A stretch of DNA of 64,000 nt from Candidatus Peribacteraceae bacterium (lineage in GTDB: Bacteria > Patescibacteriota > Gracilibacteria > Peribacterales > Peribacteraceae), in the NCBI GenBank assembly GCA_028703445.1, contig JAQVMW010000004.1, positions 52,127 to 116,126 of the forward strand. The letters are read 5' to 3'. Position 1 is the stretch's first letter; every line of letters starts with the position of its first letter. The position numbers and the translations under genes are program-made. Below are positions 24,459 through 31,432 of this stretch, one piece after another. The notes under the pieces were generated by a model. It was given only the letters and a program-made list of their open reading frames with translations, made no database searches and was not told the origin of the DNA.

Positions 24459-25313
24459 ATGCCAGCACAAATCCTCTCCGGACGGGAAGCAGCGGATGCG
24501 CTCCTCGCGACCCTCAAGCCCAAGGTGAAGAAGCTCGATCCCAAGCTGGTCGTCGTGCAGGTGGGCAATGATCCTGCCAGCGCCAGCTACATCAAGCAGA
24601 AATTCAAGAGTTGCGAGGCTGTGAGCATGCGAAGCTCTCACATCCATCTGCCCGAGGAGACGAAGCTGGAAACACTGATGGACATCGTGATGAAACTCAA
24701 CGGCGATCCCGACGTGACGGGCTTCATCGTGCAGGTTCCCCTGCCGCCCTCTCTGCAATCACATATTCCCGAGATCGTCCGTGCGATTGATCCGAAGAAA
24801 GACATCGACGGCTTCGGTGCGTACAACCTGGGCAAGATGTTCCTCTCGGTGGAATTTGAACACCTGCCGCCCGCGACCCCCGGCGGCATCGTCGTCCTCC
24901 TCGAGCACTACAAAATTCCCGTGAAGGGCAGGCACGTCGTGGTCGTGGGACGCAGCAACACCGTTGGCAAGCCCATTGCCGTGATGCTCCTCAACCGTGA
25001 TGCCACCGTGACGGTCTGCCACCATCACACGAAGAATCTTGCCGCACTGACCCGGCAAGCCGACATCCTCATTGTCGCCGTGGGCAAGGCGGGGCTCATC
25101 ACCGGCGACATGGTCAAAGAGGGCGTCGTCGTCATCGACGTCGGCATGAACAAGACGGAGAAAGGACTCGTGGGAGACTGCGACTTCGATTCGGTTGCGG
25201 CAAAAGCATCGGCCATTACGCCTGTTCCGGGCGGAGTCGGCCCGATGACCGTTGCCTCCTTGATTCGAAACTGCGTTCGAGCGAAAGAGCGACAAATTGC
25301 AGGAGGAAAATAA
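24459..25313 (+). CDS. folD: Bifunctional methylenetetrahydrofolate dehydrogenase/cyclohydrolase
   Basis: 284 residues from the ATG at 24459 (MPAQILSGREAADALL), the usual FolD length; upstream track sequence overlaps rlmN in antisense. It interconverts 5,10-methylene-, methenyl- and 10-formyl-THF using NADP, feeding purine and thymidylate synthesis. The active-site Tyr and Lys lie in ASYIKQKFKSC. Other signatures are TGFIVQVPLPPSL, PKKDIDGFG, VVVVGRSNTVGKPIAVMLL and TPVPGGVGPMTVASL. Gene order places it near tmk, purF and purD, consistent with a nucleotide theme, although each seems to have its own promoter. Confidence 0.96.
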   Translation: MPAQILSGREAADALLATLKPKVKKLDPKLVVVQVGNDPASASYIKQKFKSCEAVSMRSSHIHLPEETKLETLMDIVMKLNGDPDVTGFIVQVPLPPSLQSHIPEIVRAIDPKKDIDGFGAYNLGKMFLSVEFEHLPPATPGGIVVLLEHYKIPVKGRHVVVVGRSNTVGKPIAVMLLNRDATVTVCHHHTKNLAALTRQADILIVAVGKAGLITGDMVKEGVVVIDVGMNKTEKGLVGDCDFDSVAAKASAITPVPGGVGPMTVASLIRNCVRAKERQIAGGK

Positions 25314-25346
25314 TGACATCCCTGGATGAGCTGATAGTATGTGGCT

Positions 25347-25799
25347 ATGGAGAGCGATGATCCCGCTTGCGCACTCACGATCGAAACGGTTGATGGTTAC
25401 AATGTTTTCACGGAATACCATCGGCTCGTGTGCGAACAGCTCCTTGTGGCACGGCAGCTCACTCAACATTTCAAAGAGATACATACGCAGATCGGACAAT
25501 CCGAACCTCACGTGGAGGAACGCCACATCGATGCAATCGCTCGGGCACTGCCGGTAGAACGCATCAACCCTCATGCGGTTCATCCACTTATCGCTTTGTC
25601 GCTTACGCAGCACGACACCATCTCCGCCTTCCATGCAATCGCAAGTATATGCGAGCGCGATAATAAACTGCTCACGAAGCAAGGACAGCCACAAGATCCA
25701 ATCTTCACACGGCTCACAACACTCTATTATCGCATTTGCCAGATCCCCATTCCATCAACATCACCCGAGAGGCCAATTGACCTGCTCAATCATGAGTGA
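25347..25799 (+). CDS. Hypothetical helical protein
   Basis: 150 residues from the ATG at 25347. Promoter elements ATGACA (25313-25318), 16-nt spacer and TAGTAT (25335-25340) put the -10 box 6 nt before this ATG, so I prefer it over the GTG at 25341. The sequence is helical with many His and Gln (EYHRLVCEQLLVARQLTQHFKEIHTQIG) and has no membrane segment or known motif. It lies between folD and the toxin-antitoxin pair. Confidence 0.65.
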   Translation: MESDDPACALTIETVDGYNVFTEYHRLVCEQLLVARQLTQHFKEIHTQIGQSEPHVEERHIDAIARALPVERINPHAVHPLIALSLTQHDTISAFHAIASICERDNKLLTKQGQPQDPIFTRLTTLYYRICQIPIPSTSPERPIDLLNHE

Positions 25800-25805
25800 T
25801 ACACT
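25777..25805 (+). promoter_or_regulatory. Promoter of the toxin-antitoxin pair
   Basis: TTGACC (25777-25782), 17-nt spacer, TACACT (25800-25805). It overlaps the end of the preceding gene. Transcription would start near 25812, after the alternative in-frame ATG at 25792, which favours 25831 as the antitoxin start. Confidence 0.7.
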
Positions 25806-25830
25806 AGTGGCACACTTCCTCTTCTGCATT

Positions 25831-26061
25831 ATGCCCACCAAGAAGCGCCGCCTCAACGTCACACTCAAGAAAGATGTGGCCCTATACCTCAAGAAGCTCG
25901 CTCTTCGCGATGACATGCCTGAGGCAACCAAGGCAGCACAGATGATCGAAACCGCCATGGAAATTGAAGAGGATCTCTACTTGAGCCGCATTGCCGATGA
26001 TCGGTTCGCGCGGACAAAGAAGTGGATCTCTCATGAGGAATTCTGGTCGAAGCTCTTATGA
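25831..26061 (+). CDS. Ribbon-helix-helix-type antitoxin
   Basis: 76 residues: KKRRLNVTLKKDVALYLKKLA is a typical RHH beta-strand plus helix DNA-binding and dimerisation region, followed by an acidic helical tail (MIETAMEIEEDLYLSRIADDRF) suited to binding a RelE/ParE toxin. It overlaps the downstream toxin gene by four bases (ATGA), the classic type II arrangement in which the antitoxin is made first and represses the operon. The start choice is explained by the promoter position. Confidence 0.85.
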   Translation: MPTKKRRLNVTLKKDVALYLKKLALRDDMPEATKAAQMIETAMEIEEDLYLSRIADDRFARTKKWISHEEFWSKLL

Positions 26062-26324
26062 AATATAAGATCTCGTACAGTGCACTCCACGATCCGAAAA
26101 GTCTCAAGAAGATTGATAGATCGGATTTATCTGCAATCAAGCAAGCGATCGAGGAAAAACTGACGATTGCACCTGAGGCATTCGGAAAACCTCTGAAATT
26201 CTCGCTGAAAGGTCTGCGTAGCCTTCGTGTCGGGGACTTCAGGGTTCTCTACTGTATAGATGGACTCATTGTCCGCATCACTCATGTCGCCCACCGCTCG
26301 ACGATCTACCGCGACGCAAAATAG
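26058..26324 (+). CDS. RelE/ParE-family toxin
   Basis: 88 residues: YKISYSALHDPKSLKKID at the N-terminus and GLRSLRVGDFRVLYCIDGLIVRITHVAHRSTIY at the C-terminus match the RelE fold, including the basic core and the R-V-G-D-x-R-V-x-Y strand. RelE proteins cleave mRNA in the ribosomal A-site, while ParE members target gyrase; the HRSTIY ending favours RelE-like. The ATG overlaps the antitoxin stop. No mobile element borders it. Confidence 0.88.
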   Translation: MKYKISYSALHDPKSLKKIDRSDLSAIKQAIEEKLTIAPEAFGKPLKFSLKGLRSLRVGDFRVLYCIDGLIVRITHVAHRSTIYRDAK

Positions 26325-26454
26325 TCGCCGCGGATCTTGCGGTTCACCGGATTCCGAGTAAACTATCTCCGTGGAAACACCGTTTCCCTGCTTTTCGGCC
26401 TTCCGGACTTCCGTCCGCAAGGTCTGCTTGAGCGTGTCCCCCGTTTTACTCCCC

Positions 26455-26476
26455 TGCCCTGAGCCTCGTCGAAGGG
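26455..26476. repeat. Short CCTGAGC-CT-GTCGAAGG repeat unit
   Basis: CCCTGAGCCTCGTCGAAGGG lies 19 nt before purF. Related units are ATCCTGAGCTCTGTCGAAGGAT at 29970-29991, CTTCGACTACGCTCAGCCTG at 14182-14201, and CCCGAGCCCTGTCGAGGGG inside holA near 44057. Each is a small imperfect palindrome. The rest of the 26325-26495 gap shows nothing I can name. Confidence 0.6.
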
Positions 26477-26495
26477 CTACCCCCTAATCCTTCTC

Positions 26496-28001
26496 GTGTG
26501 CGGAATAATCGCAGTCGCCGGCTTCAGAGATGTGATTCAGGATCTCTATGACGGCCTCATCCTCCTCCAGCATCGCGGTCAGGACGCAGCAGGCATCATC
26601 ACCTATAACAGCCAATTCCATCTGAAGAAAGCAAACGGTCTCGTACAGGACGTCTTTCATGATAAATCCCTCCTGCGTCTGCGCGGCACCATGGGCGTGG
26701 GACATGTGCGGTACCCCACGGCCGGTTGCTCGAGTGAATTCGAGGCGCAGCCCTTCTTCGTGTCGACACCGTTCGGCATCGCCTTGGCGCACAACGGCAA
26801 CCTCACGAATGCCGCGGAACTGCGCAAGTTCCTGCTCGAGAAGGAGTACCGCCACCTCAACACGAATTCCGACTCCGAAGTGCTGCTCAATGTCCTCTCC
26901 GTCGCGATCCGCAATCAGCGGCCGAAGGGGCGCCTCACGCCTGACCAAGTCTTCAGCGCCATGAAGAGCGTCTACAAGCGGTGTAAGGGCGCCTATTCTG
27001 CCGTGGCGCTGATCGGCGGCCAGGGGATCCTCGGCTTCCGCGATCCACACGGCATTCGCCCGCTCCAGATCGGCAAGCGCAAGTTTGGCATGAAGGAGGA
27101 ATACATCCTCGCCTCCGAAAACTCCGCCTTTCCCGCACTCGAATTCGAATTCGTGCGGGACGTGCGTCCCGGCGAAGCGGTTTTCATCGACCACAAGAAC
27201 CGCCTGCACTCCCGGCAGGTCCGGCACGGCGAACTCAATCCCTGCATCTTCGAATGGGTGTACCTCGCGGCACCCGACTCTACCCTCGACGGCGTGAACG
27301 TGTACAAGGCCCGCGTTCGCATGGGCGAAGCACTCGCGCGCCAAATCAAGAAGGCCGGCATTCATATTGATTCCGTGGTCCCCGTACCCGATACGGGCCG
27401 GCCCGTTGCGGCCGGGCTCGCAAGCAAGCTCAACGTGCGCTACCGCGAGGGACTCATCAAAAACCGCTATATCCACCGCACATTCATCATGCCGGGCCAG
27501 TCCATGCGTAAGCGCAGTCTGCACTTCAAGCTCCATCCAATCGAGCTCGAGTTCAAAGGCAAGTCCGTGCTGCTCGTGGATGACTCCATCGTACGCGGAA
27601 ACACCAGTAAGAAAATTGTGGAGCTTGTGCGCGAGGCAGGGGCCAAAAAAGTCTATTTCGCTTCGGCCGCTCCCCCCATCATCAGCCCGGATCCCTACGG
27701 CATTGACCTGCCCACCACCGAGGAGCTCATCGGCGCCAACATGTCGGTGGAAGAGATCCGCAAGTACATCAAGGCCGACGGTCTCTTCTACGGCTCGATC
27801 GATGACCTGCACAAATCCATTCAGTACGGTAACCCCCGCATCAAGTGCTTCAGCGAAGGTTGCTTCACCAAGAAGTACCCCACCCCCGAAGTGACTCCAA
27901 AATTGCTCAAGGAACTCGGCAGCTGCCGCAACCAAACGCGCGAGTCCTTTCAGCAAGACGAAGAGGAAGGTGATAGTCAGAAAATGCTCGCACTGGTGTA
28001 A
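26496..28001 (+). CDS. purF: Amidophosphoribosyltransferase
   Basis: 501 residues from a GTG start. It catalyses the first committed step of purine synthesis: PRPP + glutamine to phosphoribosylamine. Cys2 directly after the initiator is the N-terminal nucleophile of the glutaminase domain (MCGIIAVAGF), with LLQHRGQDAAGI and AHNGNLTN. The phosphoribosyltransferase half has the PRPP loop LLVDDSIVRGNTS. The C-terminus is Cys-containing (CFSEGCF). Only the Cys-rich cassette separates it from purD, so the two purine genes are likely partners interrupted by an insertion. Confidence 0.97.
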   Translation: MCGIIAVAGFRDVIQDLYDGLILLQHRGQDAAGIITYNSQFHLKKANGLVQDVFHDKSLLRLRGTMGVGHVRYPTAGCSSEFEAQPFFVSTPFGIALAHNGNLTNAAELRKFLLEKEYRHLNTNSDSEVLLNVLSVAIRNQRPKGRLTPDQVFSAMKSVYKRCKGAYSAVALIGGQGILGFRDPHGIRPLQIGKRKFGMKEEYILASENSAFPALEFEFVRDVRPGEAVFIDHKNRLHSRQVRHGELNPCIFEWVYLAAPDSTLDGVNVYKARVRMGEALARQIKKAGIHIDSVVPVPDTGRPVAAGLASKLNVRYREGLIKNRYIHRTFIMPGQSMRKRSLHFKLHPIELEFKGKSVLLVDDSIVRGNTSKKIVELVREAGAKKVYFASAAPPIISPDPYGIDLPTTEELIGANMSVEEIRKYIKADGLFYGSIDDLHKSIQYGNPRIKCFSEGCFTKKYPTPEVTPKLLKELGSCRNQTRESFQQDEEEGDSQKMLALV

Positions 28002-28056
28002 TGTGGATAGGCTTTGTGAAATCTGTTACATGAAAGAGACATATCAAACCATGTCC

Positions 28057-28086
28057 CGTAGCGGAAGATCGCGATCTTCCGCTACG
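28057..28086. repeat. 30-bp perfect palindrome upstream of Cys-rich gene 1
   Basis: CGTAGCGGAAGATCG followed by its exact reverse complement, ending 2 nt before the ATG at 28089. The identical 30 bp occurs at 56349-56378 before the paralogous gene. In RNA it would fold into a very stable hairpin covering the place where a ribosome-binding site should be. Confidence 0.95.
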
Positions 28087-28088
28087 AT

Positions 28089-29756
28089 ATGCCGGTGCAG
28101 CAGACCTGCCGCCACTGCCAATCGCTCTTCGAGGTCACGAATGACGATCTCGTGTTTTACGACCGCGTTTCACCGGTGTTTGCCGGGAAGAAAGAGCTGA
28201 TCCCGCCGCCGACCCTCTGCCCGGATTGCCGTCAGCAGCGCAGACTGACTTACCGCAATGAACTTCGCTTGTACCGTCGCAAATGTAGTAAGTGCAATGA
28301 GGAGATCGTGGCGATGTTTTCCGATACTGCGCCATACAAAGTGTATTGCCATCATTGCTGGTGGGATACATCGTTCGATGCGCGGAATTTCGGGAAGGAG
28401 TGGGATAAAAAGCGCAGCTTTTCCGAACAGTTTGCTGCGCTCATTAAACACACACCTCTCCCGCACCTGGTGATTGGTGATGCAGAGAACAGCGACTTCA
28501 CAAACTATTCATGGCAGAACAGGAACTGTTACATCCTCTCGAGTTCTGACTATAACGAGGACTGTTATTATTCCACGTACCTCTTCCGTTCACGTAGTTG
28601 TGTTGATTGCACATTCGTTGATGACTCAGAATTGCTCTATCAATGCGTTGATTCAAAAAAGTGCTATGATTCTCAGTTTCTGCAGCAGTGCCAGAACTGT
28701 TCGGATTGCATGTATTGCTATGACTGTCACTCCTGTCAAAATTGTTCCGGGTGTGTCGGGCAGCGGAATAAGAAGTATTGCCTTTTCAATGAACAACTCA
28801 CAGAAGAAGAATATGAAGAAAGAAAAAATGCACTCTCTCCTGCCATACTCGAAAGAAACTTTGAGAAGTTGAAACTCCAATTTCCCCATCGTTTTGCGGA
28901 ACTTGAACAGTGTGAACACTCGACAGGCAATCATCTGCAATCATGCAAAAATGCAGAACGTTGTTTCGATCTCGTGGAGGCCATAGATTGTCGATATTGT
29001 GCCCTCGGATTCAAGCTGAAGGATTGCATGGACTGCACAGGCACCACTGGGTGTGAATTGCTTTACCAGTCCGTTGCCAGTCCCGAGAATTACTCCATGC
29101 AATTCTCCTCGGTCATTTGGCCGAAATCCTCTTTTTTACAGTACTGCCTCTTCTCCCGCGCCTCACAACGTTGCTTTGGTTGTGTTTCACTCCACAAAAA
29201 CGAGTACTGCATTCTCAACAAGCAGTACACCAAAGAAGAATATGAGAAGCTTGTTCCCGAGATTATCGCCAAGATGCGTGCAGAAGGGGAGTGGGGCGAG
29301 TTCTTCCCCGTCTCCATGAGTCCCTTTGTCTACAACGAAACCGTGGCACAGGAGTACTTCCCGATGACAAAAGAGGAAGTTCTCAGGCGAGGATGGCAGT
29401 GGCGCGATCAGAAAGACGAAATGCCAAAGGTTTCGAAGATAATCGCGGCAGAGAAACTTCCGGACGATATCGCAAATGTTCCGGATAACATTTTGATCTG
29501 GGCGATTGAGTGCGAAGCGACGAAGCGACCCTTCAAGATCGTCAAACAGGAATTGGACTTCTACCGGAAAATGAAGCTCCCGATCCCCCACTTCCACCCC
29601 GATGAGCGGCACAAAAGGAGGATGATGCTTAGAAATCCGCGCAAGCTCTGGAGCCGCAATTGTGCCAAGTGCCAAAAGCCGATAGCCACAAGCTACCCGC
29701 CCGAACGACCAGAAATCGTCTTTTGCGAAGCTTGCTACCTCGCCACAGTCTATTGA
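28089..29756 (+). CDS. Cys-rich multi-zinc-ribbon protein, paralog 1
   Basis: 555 residues with about 40 cysteines. The N-terminal zinc ribbon CRHC...CPDC contains the IPPPTLCPDCRQQRRLTYRN signature. A second cluster follows (CSKC...CHHCWWD), then a long central stretch of CxxC/CxxxxxC repeats (about residues 155-245) and a conserved region ending in a C-terminal ribbon CAKC...FCEACYL. The last 170 residues are close to identical with the paralog at 56390 (about 45-50% by eye elsewhere in the N-terminal and C-terminal parts). No catalytic motif is evident; zinc binding and nucleic-acid or protein contact are inferences. The ATG lies 2 nt after a 30-bp palindrome. I recall such proteins in CPR genomes under uninformative names. 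Confidence 0.85.
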   Translation: MPVQQTCRHCQSLFEVTNDDLVFYDRVSPVFAGKKELIPPPTLCPDCRQQRRLTYRNELRLYRRKCSKCNEEIVAMFSDTAPYKVYCHHCWWDTSFDARNFGKEWDKKRSFSEQFAALIKHTPLPHLVIGDAENSDFTNYSWQNRNCYILSSSDYNEDCYYSTYLFRSRSCVDCTFVDDSELLYQCVDSKKCYDSQFLQQCQNCSDCMYCYDCHSCQNCSGCVGQRNKKYCLFNEQLTEEEYEERKNALSPAILERNFEKLKLQFPHRFAELEQCEHSTGNHLQSCKNAERCFDLVEAIDCRYCALGFKLKDCMDCTGTTGCELLYQSVASPENYSMQFSSVIWPKSSFLQYCLFSRASQRCFGCVSLHKNEYCILNKQYTKEEYEKLVPEIIAKMRAEGEWGEFFPVSMSPFVYNETVAQEYFPMTKEEVLRRGWQWRDQKDEMPKVSKIIAAEKLPDDIANVPDNILIWAIECEATKRPFKIVKQELDFYRKMKLPIPHFHPDERHKRRMMLRNPRKLWSRNCAKCQKPIATSYPPERPEIVFCEACYLATVY

Positions 29757-29804
29757 TCTTGCATGCCGGTGTACTCAAGGTCGTTCTGGTCGGGCGGGTG
29801 CGCC

Positions 29805-29869
29805 CAAGCGGCCGGAGATCGTGTACGGTGAAAATTGCTATCTTAAAGAAGTGTACTGAGCAATTTTCA
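29805..29869 (+). repeat. Orphan copy 1 of the Cys-rich gene's 3' end, with a 12-bp inverted repeat
   Basis: Reads RPEIVYGENCYLKEVY then stop, compared with RPEIVFCEACYLATVY-stop at the true gene end 93 nt earlier; the first Cys of the CxxC is Gly. GGTGAAAATTGC (29827-29838) and GCAATTTTCACC (29859-29870) form a perfect 12-bp inverted repeat bracketing the tail. Confidence 0.75.
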
Positions 29870-29870
29870 C

Positions 29871-29963
29871 CCTGCCTGCCCGTCCGTAGCCCGAAGGGCG
29901 AAGGCGGGAGCGAGCAGAGCGAGTCGAATGGGCGAGGAATGTTATCTGCAAGAGGTGTATTAG
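29871..29963 (+). repeat. GC-rich palindromic repeat plus orphan copy 2 of the Cys-rich gene's 3' end
   Basis: CCTGCCTGCCCG...GAAGGCGGG (related to 17508-17553) leads into GCGAGCAGAGCGAGTCGAAT and then GGGCGAGGAATGTTATCTGC, which reads MGEECYLQEVY-stop. The same GAATGGG-YGAGGA-TGTTAT block follows the second Cys-rich gene at 58113-58164. The remaining gap to purD holds a CCTGAGC...GTCGAAGG unit (29970-29991). Confidence 0.7.
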
Positions 29964-30041
29964 CACTGTCATCCTGAGCTCTGTCGAAGGATGACGCCGC
30001 ATTGCCATGGTTTGACAGGGCTCACCATGACAATGCTTTGC

Positions 30042-30047
30042 TATACT
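30042..30047 (+). promoter_or_regulatory. -10 box of purD
   Basis: TATACT lies 6 nt before the purD ATG. A TTGACA at 30012 is too far away (24-nt spacer) to be a normal partner, so only the -10 is called. Confidence 0.5.
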
Positions 30048-30053
30048 GCTGAT

Positions 30054-31382
30054 ATGAAGATCCTCCTCGTCGCCTCCGGCGCCCGCGAACACGCCATCGC
30101 CGATGCGCTCTCAAGGAGTCCGCAGAAACCCGAGATCATTTCGATCTGCACCACTCGAAATCCCGGACTGAAGAATCTTTCCCGTGAACTCCATGTGGGC
30201 AACATCCTCGATTTTCCGTGGGTGATGGAAATCGCGAAGCAGACCAAGCCCGATCTCGCCATCGTCGGCCCGGATGACCCCATCGGAGGAGGGCTCGCCG
30301 ATCTGCTGGAAGCCGCAGGCATTCCGACCGTCGCACCGAAGAAGTCACTCGCGCGCATCGAGTCGAGCAAAAGTTTCGCCCGCGACCTGCTCCAGAAAGC
30401 CATTCCTGATTCCGTGCCGAAATATCGTGTTTTCACCTCGTACGAGCCAAAAGAACTGAATAAATTTATTGCGCAAGATTTGAAGGGCGACTACGTGGTG
30501 AAGTACGACGCCCTCAAGGGCGGCAAGGGGGTGAAAGTGAGCGGCGAACATCTGGCCACCATCGAGGAGGGCATGCAGTACGCCAAAGAGTGTATCGAAG
30601 AAGGAGGGCGCGTGGTCATTGAAGAGAAACTCGTCGGGGTGGAGTTCAGTCTGCTCTCGTTCGTCTCCGGCACGCAGGTCATCGACATGCCGGCAATCCA
30701 GGATCACAAGCGCGCGTACGCAGGGGACACCGGCCCGAACACGGGCGGCATGGGAACCTACACGGACAGCGATCACTCACTGCCTTTCCTCGAAGAAAGA
30801 GACCTTCAGCGCGCGAGTGAGATCAATCGGCTCACCGCTCAAGCACTGCTTCGAGAATGTAGAGAACCATTCCGTGGCATCCTGTACGGAGGCTTCATCG
30901 CCGTCAAAGACGGTATCCGCGTGATCGAATTTAACGCACGCTTCGGCGATCCCGAGGCGCTCAACGTGCTCCCACTCCTCTCTTCTGATTTCGCTGAGAT
31001 CTGTCGAGCCATCACGCAGGGAACGCTCACAGAGGACTTGGTCCGCTTCGATCACAAAGCCACTGTCTGCAAGTACCTCGCGCCCGAGAGCTACCCCGTG
31101 AGTAAAGACCAGAAAGGCACCGTGGTCACCTTCCCGCCGGTACCCAAGAATGCACGCCTCTTCTTCGGAGACATCGCGGAGGATGAACAAGGTCTCCTGC
31201 ATGTGGGAGGATCGCGCACGGCAGGAATCGTCGGCATCGGAAATAGTATCGCGGAGGCAGAACAGGTCGCCGAAGAATTTTGCAGAAAGGTGCAGGGGCA
31301 GGTGCGTCATCGTGAGGACATCGGCACGGCTGCGCTCATTGGGCAGAGAATGAAAACGATGCGCTCTCTGCGTGTTCGGTAG
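30054..31382 (+). CDS. purD: Phosphoribosylamine-glycine ligase (GAR synthetase)
   Basis: 442 residues from the ATG at 30054 (MKILLVASGAREHAIADAL); upstream track residues are untranslated leader. It joins glycine to phosphoribosylamine, the step after PurF, in an ATP-grasp enzyme. Signatures are the N-terminal GAREHAI loop, VVKYDALKGGKGVKV, the family's DHKRAYAGDTGPNTGGMGTY (close to DHKRvgdgDtGPNTGGMG), and NARFGDPEALNVLPLL. It is convergent with prfA and separated from purF by the Cys-rich cassette. Confidence 0.96.
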   Translation: MKILLVASGAREHAIADALSRSPQKPEIISICTTRNPGLKNLSRELHVGNILDFPWVMEIAKQTKPDLAIVGPDDPIGGGLADLLEAAGIPTVAPKKSLARIESSKSFARDLLQKAIPDSVPKYRVFTSYEPKELNKFIAQDLKGDYVVKYDALKGGKGVKVSGEHLATIEEGMQYAKECIEEGGRVVIEEKLVGVEFSLLSFVSGTQVIDMPAIQDHKRAYAGDTGPNTGGMGTYTDSDHSLPFLEERDLQRASEINRLTAQALLRECREPFRGILYGGFIAVKDGIRVIEFNARFGDPEALNVLPLLSSDFAEICRAITQGTLTEDLVRFDHKATVCKYLAPESYPVSKDQKGTVVTFPPVPKNARLFFGDIAEDEQGLLHVGGSRTAGIVGIGNSIAEAEQVAEEFCRKVQGQVRHREDIGTAALIGQRMKTMRSLRVR

Positions 31383-31432
31383 ATCTCATCGCAGTCACTC
31401 TCCTTGCATTTGAAACATTGCTCCCCTCTGCG

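Noticed and set aside
26484-27956. 490-aa minus-strand ORF antisense to purF
   Set aside because: Mirror frame of a certain gene; no family resemblance.
29757-29977. ORF 29660-29977 as a real gene continuing after the Cys-rich protein
   Set aside because: It runs through repeat units and orphan tail copies in a different frame; no consistent protein signal.
30054-31310. Minus-strand ORFs antisense to purD
   Set aside because: Shadows; purD is certain.
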